From contig CAVPJC010000003.1 of NCBI GenBank assembly GCA_963705155.1, forward strand, positions 58,368 through 122,367: a stretch of 64,000 nt of DNA. Direction: 5' to 3'. Position numbers and translations under genes: made by a program. Source of the stretch: CAVPJC01 sp963705155 (GTDB taxonomy: Bacteria; Chloroflexota; Anaerolineae; Anaerolineales; UBA4823). The notes under the pieces were generated by a model that did not search any database, had not been told where the DNA came from, and was given only the letters and a program-made list of their open reading frames with translations. Below, in pieces: positions 26,010 through 35,448 of the stretch (positions within the stretch are counted from its first letter, which is position 1; each line of letters opens with the position of its first letter).

Positions 26010-27548
26010 ATGATCCAACAATTTGCCACACTCCTCACGGAGGAACAGGTCGAAAGAGTTCACGAAGCATCGCTAAAAATACTGGAGAGCGTGGGGATGC
26101 TGGTGCGCAACCAGCGCGCCCGCGAGATTTTCGCAGCGCACGGCGCTGAGGTAAATACCGCTACGGAGATCGTAAAAATACCACGGCAGGTAGTGGAAAA
26201 CTTCCGCAAAATGGCGCCGCCCAAATTCACCTTCTGCGCCCGCGATCCAAGCTTTGATGTCACTGTGCCGGATGACAGCCCGTTGGTCCTGACCGGCAGC
26301 TCGGCGCCCAACATTATCGATCCTGTCACCGGTTACGAACGCCGCGCCCGCTCGGATGATCTGGCGCGCATCGCCCACCTGATCAATGAGCTGCCAGGCT
26401 ACGATGTCTTCTCGATCTCTACCCTGGCTGATGATGCGCCTCCCGGACAGTTCAGCCTGTCGCGCTATTATCCTTCGATTAAGAACACGGTCAAACCGGT
26501 GCGCGCCAATACGCCGCCTGCCGAAGTTGAAAACGTGCTGCAAATGATCTACATGATCGCCGGCAGCGAAGAAGCTTTCCGCGCCCATCCCTTCGTCACC
26601 CACCATTACTGCCCGGTGGTCTCACCGCTGACCATGGACTTCGACTCCACACAATTGCTGATCACCTTCAGTGAGAAAAACCTGCCCAGCTATTTCTCCC
26701 TGGTGCCCAACGCCGGGCTGACCTCACCGCTGACCATGATGGCGACCCTGGCGCAGTGCAACGCTGAGTTCCTGGCGGCCACCGTGCTCACCGAGATGAT
26801 CCAGCCGGGCAAGGCCGTGATTTACAGCACGCTGCCCACCGTTGCCGATATGCGTTCGGGCGCCTATTCCCCCGGAGCAATTGAGACCGGCATGCTGCAC
26901 ATGGCCTGCGCCCAGATGGCGCGCTTCTATAATGTGCCCTCCGGCGGCTACATTGGCCTGACCAATGCCAAGGTGAACGATGCCCAATCTGGCTACGAAA
27001 CAGCAGCCTCGGTCTTCTCAGGCTACCTGGGCGGGGTAGATATCTTCAACATGGGCGGGCTGCTCGATGCACTGATGGCATTCGATTTTGCCAAGGCAGT
27101 CATCGATAACGAGATCGCCTTGATGATGAAGCGCATCAAACAGGGCTTCGAGTTCAGCGAAGAGAATTTCGCCCTGGATCAAATTGCCGAAATCGGCCCG
27201 GGCGGGATGTTTGCCGGCACCGAGCACACCCTGGAACGGATGCGCTCGACGATGCTGCTGACTGAAATTTCCGACCGGGATACGCGCGCCCAATGGCTGG
27301 AACGCGGCGGGCTGGATGCACACGCCCACGCGCTGCGCAAGGCGCGGGAAATCCTGACCCGTGAGAACCCGGCAGCGCTTGCACCCGAGCTGGATGCCAT
27401 GGTGCGAGCCGCCTTCCCGGGACTGGTTGCTGGAGATTCCAACCCGCCGGCCGGCTGGCCGCGGGCTGCAGCAGCCATGGAAGCAGACGATGATGGTTCG
27501 CGCCGCAGGCGCCGCCGCCACGAACGCGCTCAGACCACAGAGGAATAG
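26010..27548 (+). CDS. MttB-family (non-pyrrolysine) corrinoid methyltransferase
   Basis: A 512-residue member of the trimethylamine methyltransferase superfamily. The frame is open throughout without an internal amber codon, so it belongs with the non-pyrrolysine enzymes (MtgB, MtpB, MtcB types) that demethylate quaternary amines such as glycine betaine, proline betaine or carnitine and pass the methyl to a corrinoid protein. The conserved C-terminal part (GGMFAGTEHTLERMRSTML) is present, and the protein ends in an Arg-rich tail (SRRRRRRHERA). AAGGAGAG precedes the ATG. The activator, corrinoid protein and pterin methyltransferase follow in the same operon. The substrate cannot be chosen from sequence. 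Confidence 0.9.
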   Translation: MIQQFATLLTEEQVERVHEASLKILESVGMLVRNQRAREIFAAHGAEVNTATEIVKIPRQVVENFRKMAPPKFTFCARDPSFDVTVPDDSPLVLTGSSAPNIIDPVTGYERRARSDDLARIAHLINELPGYDVFSISTLADDAPPGQFSLSRYYPSIKNTVKPVRANTPPAEVENVLQMIYMIAGSEEAFRAHPFVTHHYCPVVSPLTMDFDSTQLLITFSEKNLPSYFSLVPNAGLTSPLTMMATLAQCNAEFLAATVLTEMIQPGKAVIYSTLPTVADMRSGAYSPGAIETGMLHMACAQMARFYNVPSGGYIGLTNAKVNDAQSGYETAASVFSGYLGGVDIFNMGGLLDALMAFDFAKAVIDNEIALMMKRIKQGFEFSEENFALDQIAEIGPGGMFAGTEHTLERMRSTMLLTEISDRDTRAQWLERGGLDAHAHALRKAREILTRENPAALAPELDAMVRAAFPGLVAGDSNPPAGWPRAAAAMEADDDGSRRRRRRHERAQTTEE

Positions 27549-27646
27549 CTTCACAGCCAGACCAGATCACTGCCGGCAGCTTATCGGGTTGCACAGCAAC
27601 TGCGACCCGCCGGGTGATGAACTGTGGGCTGTGCGGAAGCAACTTT

Positions 27647-29690
27647 ATGACAAACCAAAACGATCAGGAAACACCAACCTGCCAGATCGCCCTGATGCCC
27701 TCCGGAAGACGGGGCAGCGTGCCGCGCGGCACCAACCTGCTCCAGGCTGCCCGAGATCTGGGGGTGGAGCTGGAATCGATCTGCGGTGGACGCCAGACCT
27801 GCCTGAAATGCCAGGTGATTGTGGAAGATGGACATTTCCAAAAACACGGCATCCACTCCACCCCCGATCACCTCACCCCGCTGGCAGCCAGCGAGGCCGC
27901 TCTGACACTGGAACAGCGGCAGAACGGGCGGCGGTTAGCTTGCGCGGTTGAAGTGCTGGGTGATTTGCTCATCACCGTGCCCGAAGAAAGCCAGGCGCGC
28001 AAGCAAATTATCGCCAAGGCGGCTTCCGACCGGGTGATCGAAGTCGACCCGGCCGTGCGCCTGGTGTACGTGGAAATGACACCCCCCGCGATGGGCGACC
28101 CGCTGGGCGACGTGGAATGCCTGCAGGGCGCCCTGCAGGAACAATGGGGGCTGACTGGATTGCAGGTTGATCAGCGCGGTTTACCCCGGGGTGCAGGCGG
28201 CGCTGCGCGAAGGCAAGTTTGCCGTAACAGTCACCATCTGGCAAGATCAGATGATTTTGCGGGTGCAGCCGGGCTACCAGGAAGGGCTGTATGGTCTGGC
28301 CGTGGATGTGGGGTCGACCACGGTGGTTGCCCACCTGTGCGATCTGCGCACCGGTGCGGTGTTGGCCACCGAAGCTGCCATGAACCCGCAGGTGCGGTAT
28401 GGCGAAGACCTGATGAGCCGCGTCAGCTATGCCAACAGCGAGCCGCAGGGACTGGCGCGCCTCAACCGGGCCATCTTGCGCACGCTGAACGAGCTGGCTG
28501 AAAAATGCACGCAGCGAGCCGGACTGACGACCGACGATGTTGTAGATATCGTCATCGTTGGCAATACCATCATGCACCACATCCTGTTGGGCATTCACCC
28601 GCGCGAGCTGGGCGGTGCGCCGTTCACCCTGGCGGTCAGCTCGGCGTTGGATCTAAGAGCCAGCGATTTTGGCCTTACGCTGCACCCGGCAGCGCGCCTG
28701 CACACCCTGCCGCTCATCGCCGGGCACGTCGGAGCAGACAATGTCGCCGTCCAATTGGCTGAGGCCGTCCACGAGCAGGATGAGATCATGCTGGTGGTGG
28801 ACGTGGGCACCAACGCCGAGATTGTGCTGGGCGACCGACAGCAGGTGCTGGTGGCGTCCAGCCCCACCGGGCCAGCTTTTGAAGGGGCGCAAATCAGCCA
28901 CGGGCAGCGCGCCGCTCCCGGCGCAGTGGAACGCGTGCGCATCGACCCGCAGACCCTGGAACCGCGCATCCGCTTGATTGGCAACGAGGAATGGATTACA
29001 CCCGGAAGGACAGGCGAAATTCCTGCTGAGGCCAAAGCCACCGGCATCTGCGGCAGCGGCATCATCGAAGCCATCGCCGAGATGTTCATGGCGGGTATCC
29101 TCAATTCTGGCGGCCTTTTCGAAGAATCAGCCGCGCAGCGCTCCCCGCGCATTCACTACCGCGGCCGCACTGCCGAATACGTTCTGGTGGATGCAGAAAA
29201 CTCTGCCACCGGCGCGCCGATCGTGGTCACACAGAACGATGTCCGCCAGATCCAGCTCGCCAAGGCCGCCCTGTACGCCGGGGCGCGCCTGCTGATGGGT
29301 CATCGCGGCGTCCAAAAAGTGGACCGCATCGTCCTGGCAGGAGCGTTCGGCAGTTTTATCAGCCCGGTGCACGCCATGGTGCTGGGTCTGATCCCCGATT
29401 GTGACCTGGATAAAGTCACTGCGGTTGGCAACGCCGCCGGGGATGGCGCCCGCTTCGCCCTGCTCAACCGCAGCCTGCGCGCCAAAGCCAGCGAGCTTGC
29501 CAGGTGGTCGCAGCACATCGCCACCCCGTTGGAAGCCTCCTTTCAGGACCAGTTTGTGGCCGCGCTGAACCTGCCGCACGCATCAGATGCTTTCCCTACC
29601 CTTGAAAAATTGCTGCCGGGCCGGTCAGACAGCCAGCAGCGCAGATCACGCGGCCGCATCCGCGAGCGGCTGCAAACCAGCCATTCATAA
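27647..29690 (+). CDS. RACo-like corrinoid activation protein (2Fe-2S plus ASKHA ATPase), one frameshift
   Basis: The N-terminal ferredoxin domain has CGGRQTCLKC and a distal Cys in RRLACAVEV. The C-terminal ASKHA/DUF4445 part has GLAVDVGSTTVVAH, VVGNTIMHH, VVDVGTNAEIVLG, SSPTGPAFEG, GICGSGIIEAI and LAGAFGSF. Such proteins use ATP to reduce inactive Co(II) corrinoid to Co(I). The halves lie in two frames joined near 28165; a one-base indel makes a normal 680-residue protein. I prefer the ATG at 27647 (GGAAG upstream) to that at 27614. It is the only activator in the window, so it may serve both corrinoid proteins. Confidence 0.87.
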
Positions 29691-29714
29691 GATTATTTAA
29701 GGAGTAAAAACAAA

Positions 29715-30404
29715 ATGAGCGAAGAAATCGATATCACCCAGTTAGAAACCGCCGAGATCCTGGAGCTGATCCAGGACGATCTGTATGACGGCCTGACGCC
29801 TGAGGTGGTTGCCAGTGTCAATGAGCTGCTCAGGCGCGGCATGACCCCCTACGATGTCCTCACCCAGGGGCTGGTGGCAGGCATGGATGTGGTCGGCGTT
29901 GATTTTCGCGATGGCATCCTCTTCGTACCCGAGGTACTGATGGCAGCCAAGGCGATGAAGGCCGGCATGGCAATCCTGCGACCACTGCTGGTCGAAACCG
30001 GCGCTCCACAGATCGGGACGATGGTGATTGGAACCGTCAAAGGCGATATCCACGACATTGGCAAAAACCTGGTGGGGATGATGATGGAAGGCGCAGGCTT
30101 CAGTGTTGTCAACCTGGGGATCAACGTGGATGCGGACAAATTCCTGGCTGCCATCCACGAACACAAGCCCGATATCCTGGGGATGAGCGCCCTGCTGACC
30201 ACAACCATGCCCTATATGAAAGTTGTCATCGATACCCTCAAAGAAGTGGGTTTGCGCGATAAAATCATCGTGCTGGTGGGCGGCGCGCCGCTCAATGAAG
30301 CCTTTGCCGAGGAAATTGAAGCCGACGCTTACTGCCGGGATGCCGCCATTGCCGTGGAAACTGCCAAGAAACTGGTGGCAATCCGGCGCGGCCAGCTCAA
30401 TTAA
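29715..30404 (+). CDS. Corrinoid (B12-binding) methyltransferase protein, MttC/MtgC type
   Basis: The 229-residue protein has an N-terminal helical cap and a C-terminal cobalamin-binding Rossmann domain with the DxHxxG motif at Asp111, His113 and Gly116 (VKGDIHDIG); His113 should be the lower axial cobalt ligand. Later conserved parts are SALLTTTMPYM and VGGAPLNEAF. It accepts the methyl from MttB and donates it to the MtgA-like protein encoded downstream. It starts 24 nt after the activator gene, with AAGGAG upstream. Confidence 0.93.
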   Translation: MSEEIDITQLETAEILELIQDDLYDGLTPEVVASVNELLRRGMTPYDVLTQGLVAGMDVVGVDFRDGILFVPEVLMAAKAMKAGMAILRPLLVETGAPQIGTMVIGTVKGDIHDIGKNLVGMMMEGAGFSVVNLGINVDADKFLAAIHEHKPDILGMSALLTTTMPYMKVVIDTLKEVGLRDKIIVLVGGAPLNEAFAEEIEADAYCRDAAIAVETAKKLVAIRRGQLN

Positions 30405-30491
30405 GGCAACGGCGCGGCGATTGCCGGCCAAAGTTCGAGAAGATTGCGTCCTGACTCAAGCAATCCGATCGATAACACGGGAGACGCAAAG

Positions 30492-31391
30492 ATGACTACC
30501 CTGCAATCCTTGCTGGAAGAATATCCTTACCTGCTGGCGGATGGCGCCATGGGGACCATGCTCTTTGCCGCCGGGCTGCAGTCGGGCGGCGCTCCGGAGC
30601 TGTGGAATATCGAACACCCGGAAAAAGTAGCCGCAGTGCACCGCGCCTACCTGGATGCGGGTTCGCAGATCCTGCTGACCAACACATTTGGCGGCAACCG
30701 CCTGCGCCTTTCACTGCACAATATGGAAGGCCGGGTGAGCGAACTGAACAAGGCTGCGGCATCGATCTTGAAAGAAACCATCCGCCTCAGCGGCAAGAAA
30801 GCCCTGGCAGCCGGCGATATCGGCCCGACGGGCGGGGTGCTGCTGCCCTACGGTGAGATGGCCTACGAGGACGCCGTGGCGGCTTTTTCCGAGCAGGCGG
30901 CGGCGCTCATTGAAGGCGGCGTTGACCTGATCTGGATTGAAACCATGGCCGATCTGGAAGAAGTCCGCGCCGCTGTGGAGGGTGTCCGGCAGGCATCGCA
31001 GGAGATTCCGATCTTCACAACCATGACCTTTGATACGCACGGGCGCACCATGATGGGCGTGACACCCGAAGCCGCGGCGAAAAAACTCGGCTCCTACGGG
31101 GCCGCGGCGATGGGCGGTAACTGCGGCAACGGCCCGGACGAGATTCTGGCAGTGATTCAAAAGATGCACGCCACACACCCCGACGCAGTGCTGGTAGCCA
31201 AGGCCAATGCCGGTATGCCGGTGCTGGTGAGCGGCAAACCGGTTTACCGCGCCACACCCGCAGAAATGACCGGTTATGCCCACCAGGTGTACGCCGCCGG
31301 CGCACGGATCATCGGGGCGTGCTGCGGAAGCACGCCGGAGCACATCCGCGCCATTTCTCAGGCGCTGTCTGCCGGGGAGCCGGCCAGTTGA
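30492..31391 (+). CDS. Homocysteine S-methyltransferase family protein
   Basis: The 299-residue (alpha/beta)8-barrel protein has the family zinc ligands: Cys211 in GGNCGNG and Cys277-Cys278 in GACCGSTPEH. GGAGACG lies just before the ATG. The domain matches the N-terminal module of cobalamin-dependent methionine synthase. Next to a free corrinoid protein it may methylate homocysteine with methyl-cobalamin, giving methionine directly from the amine-derived methyl; another thiol acceptor is possible. The frame overlaps the DUF1638 gene by 4 bp. Confidence 0.87.
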   Translation: MTTLQSLLEEYPYLLADGAMGTMLFAAGLQSGGAPELWNIEHPEKVAAVHRAYLDAGSQILLTNTFGGNRLRLSLHNMEGRVSELNKAAASILKETIRLSGKKALAAGDIGPTGGVLLPYGEMAYEDAVAAFSEQAAALIEGGVDLIWIETMADLEEVRAAVEGVRQASQEIPIFTTMTFDTHGRTMMGVTPEAAAKKLGSYGAAAMGGNCGNGPDEILAVIQKMHATHPDAVLVAKANAGMPVLVSGKPVYRATPAEMTGYAHQVYAAGARIIGACCGSTPEHIRAISQALSAGEPAS

Positions 31392-31969
31392 AAACCGCTC
31401 TGATAGCCTGCGGCGCCCTGGCGCGTGAGGTGCTGGCTTTGATCAAGAAGCACGCCTGGGAGGTGGAGCTGCTGGCGCTGCCTTCGCTGCTGCACAACAG
31501 CCCCGAGCGCATTCCCGGCGCGGTGCTGGAGCGCATCCGCAAGGCGCGCCGCGAATATGAGCGTGTGATCGTTGTTTACGGCGACTGCGGCACCGGCGGC
31601 ATGCTCGACCGCATGCTGGCTAAAGAAGGTGTGGAGCGCGTGGCTGGCCCCCACTGTTATGAGATGTACGCAGACGGCAAATTCAACCAGATGATGGCAG
31701 ACGCCCCGGGTACGTTTTTCCTCACCGATTACCTGGTGCAGTCCTTTGACCACCTGGTGCTGGAAGGCCTGGGCATCGACCGCCATCCCGAGCTGCGTGA
31801 TGAATACTTTGCCAATTACACCCGCGTGATGTACCTGGCGCAGCGCCAGGACCCCGCCCTGCAGGAACGGGCGCGCTGGGCTGCCCAGAGCCTGGGCCTG
31901 CCGCTGGAAATTCAGCAAACCGGGTACGGTAAACTGGAAACACGCCTCAAGGAGCTTATCGAAGCATGA
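31388..31969 (+). CDS. DUF1638 protein
   Basis: I place the start at the TTG overlapping the preceding stop (31388), giving 193 residues that begin LKTALIACGALAREV. The family blocks GDCGTGGMLD and GPHCYEMY with conserved Cys are present. DUF1638 genes commonly accompany corrinoid methyltransferase genes in anaerobes, which fits here, but no biochemical role is established. The paired Cys and His suggest metal or corrinoid contact, which is conjecture. Confidence 0.78.
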   Translation: MKTALIACGALAREVLALIKKHAWEVELLALPSLLHNSPERIPGAVLERIRKARREYERVIVVYGDCGTGGMLDRMLAKEGVERVAGPHCYEMYADGKFNQMMADAPGTFFLTDYLVQSFDHLVLEGLGIDRHPELRDEYFANYTRVMYLAQRQDPALQERARWAAQSLGLPLEIQQTGYGKLETRLKELIEA

Positions 31970-32262
31970 ACTATCAAATCCTGTACTGGCGCGACATCCC
32001 CGCCCAGATAAAAATCCGCAGCGGCAGGGAACGGCTCAGCCGTTCCCTCTCGGAACGCTTCCAGCAGGCGATCGATTCGGCTGCCATGTTTGCCCGCACC
32101 ACCAGCACCGAGGATTACCTGGAAGAATGGCGCTCTTCAGAATGGATGGAACGTGAGGGTGATCCCACCGAGGCCGCCGACAGCCTGTTGGCTGAAATTG
32201 AAGCCGCCTACCCGGCCGAACGCCTGCAAACCCTGATGTTGAACAAAGGTTTGGAAGGCTGA
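31966..32262 (+). CDS. Small PF13769-type (virulence-factor-labelled) protein
   Basis: The 98-residue protein begins MNYQILYWRDIPAQIK and matches the small family labelled virulence factor (PF13769 as I recall it), with the conserved ERFQQAIDSAAMFAR block and a short acidic C-terminus. It overlaps the DUF1638 stop by 4 bp and ends 1 nt before the MTHFR C-terminal gene. This tight packing inside a C1 operon argues for a role with methylene-THF reductase or its electron supply rather than in virulence. Confidence 0.7.
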   Translation: MNYQILYWRDIPAQIKIRSGRERLSRSLSERFQQAIDSAAMFARTTSTEDYLEEWRSSEWMEREGDPTEAADSLLAEIEAAYPAERLQTLMLNKGLEG

Positions 32263-32263
32263 T

Positions 32264-32722
32264 ATGCTGCGCTGGCTGCAGGATAAGCCCCACACCCTGG
32301 AGGTGGCTTACGCGGCCATCGAAAAGCTGCTGCTGCCGTTTCGCCGCTGGCTGAAGCCCGGCAGCCGGATGGAGCGCCTGTTCATCCGCCTCGAAAAGAT
32401 CAGTAAAGGCGCGATTTTCGACTGCCGCATGTGCGGGGTGTGCATTTTGCACAGCACAGGCATGACCTGCCCGATGACCTGCCCCAAAAACCTGCGCAAT
32501 GGGCCCTGCGGCGGCGTGCGCCCGGATGGGCGCTGCGAGGTGCTGCCCGACCGCCCCTGCATCTGGGCGCTCGCCTGGGAACGCTCGCAAATTATGCCCG
32601 TTTACGGGCAGGAAATCCTGCAGATCCAACCTCCGGTCAACCACAGCCTGCAGGGCACTTCAGCGTGGGTCAATGACCTGCACCTGCAAGAGAAAATGGC
32701 CCCCGCCGGATGGCAGAAATGA
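32264..32722 (+). CDS. MTHFR C-terminal (zinc/iron-binding) domain protein
   Basis: The 152-residue protein has the Cys-rich core of the MTHFR_C family: CRMCGVC, TGMTCPMTCP, NGPCGGV and GRCEV. Homologs (MetV type) are required partners of methylene-THF reductase in acetogens and several anaerobes. It overlaps the MTHFR gene that follows by 13 nt, consistent with a complex. In this operon the pair would oxidise methyl-THF to methylene-THF. Confidence 0.87.
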   Translation: MLRWLQDKPHTLEVAYAAIEKLLLPFRRWLKPGSRMERLFIRLEKISKGAIFDCRMCGVCILHSTGMTCPMTCPKNLRNGPCGGVRPDGRCEVLPDRPCIWALAWERSQIMPVYGQEILQIQPPVNHSLQGTSAWVNDLHLQEKMAPAGWQK

Positions 32723-33685
32723 AATCGGGTTCACGCCTGGAGCGCGTGCTGCGCTCAGGTCGATTTGCCGTGACCGCCGAGCTTAACCCGCCCGACAGCG
32801 CCGACCCGCAGTCGGTGTACGAACGTGCTTTGGTGCTGGCCGAAGTCTGCGACGCCATCAACGCCACCGATGCCTCCGGCGCCAATGTGCACATGTCGAG
32901 CGTGGGGGTGTGCGCGCTGCTGACACGCGCCGGGTACGAACCGGTGATGCAGGTTTCCTGCCGTGATCGAAACCGGATAGCCATCCAGGGCGATCTGCTG
33001 GGCGCGGCTGCCATGGGCGTGCGCAACGTGCTCTGCCTGACCGGCGACGGGGTGCAGGCCGGCGACCAGCCCGAAGCCAGGCCCGTATTCGACCTGGATT
33101 CGATCAGCCTTGCTGCGCACCGCCCGCACCCTGCGCGACCAGGGGCACTTCCTGAGCGGCAGAAAGCTGGATGTCTCCCCCCGCCTGTTCCTGGGCGCAG
33201 CAGAAAATCCTTTTGCGCCTCCCTACAATTACCGCCCGCTGCGTCTGGGTAAGAAAGTGGAGGCGGGCGCCGATTTTATCCAGACCCAGTACTGCTTCGA
33301 TATGCCGCGCCTGCGCCAGTTCATGCAGGCCGTTCGAGACCTGGGCCTGCACGAGCGTGTGTTTATTTTGATCGGGGTCGGCCCGCTGCGTTCGGCGAAG
33401 GCCGCCGAGTGGATGCGCTCGCATGTACCGGGTGTGGTGATCCCGGACGATATCATCGCCCGCTTGAACGCTGCCCCCGCAGCCCGCCAGCGCCAGGAGG
33501 GCAAACGCATCTGCGTGGAAATCATCCAGGAGCTGCGTGAAACCGGGGGCGTGAGCGGCATCCACATGATGGCTTACCGGCAGGAAGAACTTGTGGCCGA
33601 AATCATTGAAGACGCCGGTTTGCTGCCGCGCCGCTGGCAGCAGCACGCGCCAAAAATAAATCCAGATAAGGAAACAGACAACTGA
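32710..33685 (+). CDS. metF: Methylenetetrahydrofolate reductase, MetF-like (one frameshift)
   Basis: The N-terminal half (RFAVTAELNPPDS, NATDASGANVHMSS, NVLCLTGDG) and C-terminal half (GADFIQTQYCFDM, FILIGVGPLRSAKAAEWM, GVSGIHMMA) of a MetF barrel lie in two frames. They join near 33107, where one surplus base in CTTGCTG would explain the break. Together they make about 324 residues. With the MTHFR_C protein it would interconvert methyl-THF and methylene-THF, here probably in the oxidative direction. It overlaps the MtgA-like start by 1 nt. Confidence 0.85.
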
Positions 33686-34602
33686 TGGAAACGATCCTCA
33701 CTTCACCCACCCGGGTGGTTAAAATTGGCTCCGACCAGCCTTTCGTCATCATCGGCGAGCGCATCAACCCCACCGGACGCAAAAAACTGGCCGCTGAAAT
33801 GGCTGCCTGGGATTTTGAACGTGTGCGCTCTGACGCCCTGGCTCAGGTTGAAGCCGGCGCCCAGATGCTGGATGTCAACGCAGGCATCCCCCTGGCCGAC
33901 GAGCCCGCCATCATGGCGGAAGCGATTCGTGTGGTGCAGGAGCTGGTGGACGTGCCGCTGAGCATCGATTCGTCCATCATGGCTGCCCTGGAAGCCGGGC
34001 TGAAGGCCTACAAAGGCAAACCGCTGGTCAATTCGGTCACCGGCGAAGAAGAGCGCCTGGAAAGGGTGCTGCCGCTGATCGCACAATACGGGGCGGCTGT
34101 GATTGGCATTTCCAATGACGAAACCGGGATTTCCGAGGATCCGGACGTGCGTTTTGCCATCGCCAAAAAGATTGTGGAAAGGGCTGAATCCTACGGCATC
34201 CCGCGCGCCGATGTGCTCATCGACCCGCTGGCCATGCCCATCGGCGCCATGCGCTATGCAGGCACCTCCCTGTTCACGATTGTCCGGCGGGTACGTGAAG
34301 AGCTGGGCGTCAACACCGTGTGCGGAGCCTCCAACATCTCTTTCGGCCTGCCCGACCGCCCCACTCTCAATGCCACCTTCATAGCAATGGCCATTGCAGC
34401 CGGCATGACCTGCGCCATCACCAACCCCCTGGAAGAGGGCATCCGCAAGACCGTGCTGGCGGCCAACGTGTTCATGGGCAATGATGAGAACTGCACAGCC
34501 TGGCTGAGCGCCCAACGCAGTGAAACCCCCATGGCAGATGGTGATGCTGGGCGGCGCCGCCGGCGCCTGCGCCGTGAATCCGAAGGAGCAAACCCGGCCT
34601 GA
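33685..34602 (+). CDS. MtgA-like methylcorrinoid:tetrahydrofolate methyltransferase (pterin-binding)
   Basis: The 305-residue protein has a dihydropteroate-synthase-like barrel: FVIIGERINPTG, QMLDVNAGIP, PLSIDSS, PLVNSVTGE and NTVCGASNISFGLP with its pterin-site Asn. Proteins of this type, such as MtgA with MtgB and MtgC, or AcsE, move a methyl between corrinoid protein and tetrahydrofolate. It lacks the Cys and zinc features of methionine synthase. The C-terminus is Arg-rich (GRRRRRLRRE), like the tail of the MttB in this operon. It ends 3 nt before a GNAT gene. Confidence 0.87.
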   Translation: METILTSPTRVVKIGSDQPFVIIGERINPTGRKKLAAEMAAWDFERVRSDALAQVEAGAQMLDVNAGIPLADEPAIMAEAIRVVQELVDVPLSIDSSIMAALEAGLKAYKGKPLVNSVTGEEERLERVLPLIAQYGAAVIGISNDETGISEDPDVRFAIAKKIVERAESYGIPRADVLIDPLAMPIGAMRYAGTSLFTIVRRVREELGVNTVCGASNISFGLPDRPTLNATFIAMAIAAGMTCAITNPLEEGIRKTVLAANVFMGNDENCTAWLSAQRSETPMADGDAGRRRRRLRRESEGANPA

Positions 34603-34605
34603 GAA

Positions 34606-35370
34606 ATGCTGGATTTATACAACCGGGAACTGCGCATCGAAATTGAATATCCCGACATGCGCCGCGAAGCGCTGCCCGGGCTGGTGCGGCATATTCGCCC
34701 GGCTCCCGGGATGAGCTTTGTTTCCTACAGCCGCCTGGATGCAGCCGACCTGGATGCAGCCATCCAGGCGCAGGTGGAATATTTCACTCAAAACAAACTG
34801 CGCTTCAGTTGGAAAGTGTTGGATCACGACACACCCCCTGAGCTGAAATCACGCTTGGTGGCCCATGGTTTTCAGCTCGATGACAGCGCGGCGTTGATGG
34901 TGTTGGATCTAGAGCATATCCCGGCGGTCCTTTACGAGCCGCTGCCTGATAGCGTGAGGCGGCTGACGTCTGCTGACCAGCTGGAACAGGTCATTGACAT
35001 CGAAGAACAGGTGTGGGGCGGCAAATTCAACTGGATGCGCCTCCGTATGGGCTCGCACCTGGAGGTTCCCGGTTATCTCAGCATTTATGTGGCTGCCGTT
35101 GAGAACCAGCCCGCCTGCTGCGGCTGGACCTACTATCCTGCCGGAAGCCAGTTTGCCAGCCTGTGGGGCGGTTCCACCATCCCACAATACCGCCGGAGGG
35201 GGTTGTACACGGCTATCCTGGCAGCGCGGGTGCAGGAGGCGGTCCAGCGCGGCCGCCGCTATCTGATCGTCGAAGCCGGCCCGGAAAGCCAGCCGATTGT
35301 CGCCCGGCACGGGTTTCAACAGCTCAGCGTGGTAACCGATTTTGAATACCCTGCGCCAGATAGAAAGTAA
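34606..35370 (+). CDS. GNAT family acetyltransferase
   Basis: The 254-residue product has an N-terminal region without known match and a C-terminal GNAT domain with the acetyl-CoA loop PQYRRRGLYTAILAARV and a final GFQQLSVVTDFEY strand. It closes the C1 operon, 3 nt after the MtgA-like gene. A related arrangement, with a GNAT gene beside a catabolic operon, occurs at 11758. The substrate is unknown. Confidence 0.75.
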   Translation: MLDLYNRELRIEIEYPDMRREALPGLVRHIRPAPGMSFVSYSRLDAADLDAAIQAQVEYFTQNKLRFSWKVLDHDTPPELKSRLVAHGFQLDDSAALMVLDLEHIPAVLYEPLPDSVRRLTSADQLEQVIDIEEQVWGGKFNWMRLRMGSHLEVPGYLSIYVAAVENQPACCGWTYYPAGSQFASLWGGSTIPQYRRRGLYTAILAARVQEAVQRGRRYLIVEAGPESQPIVARHGFQQLSVVTDFEYPAPDRK

Positions 35371-35448
35371 TTGAGTGTACAATATACTCAGAACACCATA
35401 AAATTTATTTCAAATTGAAACTCGAAAAAACACATTTGGGGTGTGAAA

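Noticed and set aside
26010..27548. Possible pyrrolysine-containing trimethylamine methyltransferase
   Set aside because: The frame is open from start to stop without an internal TAG, as are the two paralogs at 43770 and 45228, and no pyrrolysine biosynthesis or tRNA gene is visible.
31966..32262. Virulence factor
   Set aside because: The family label does not fit the setting; the gene is embedded by overlap in a C1 metabolism operon.
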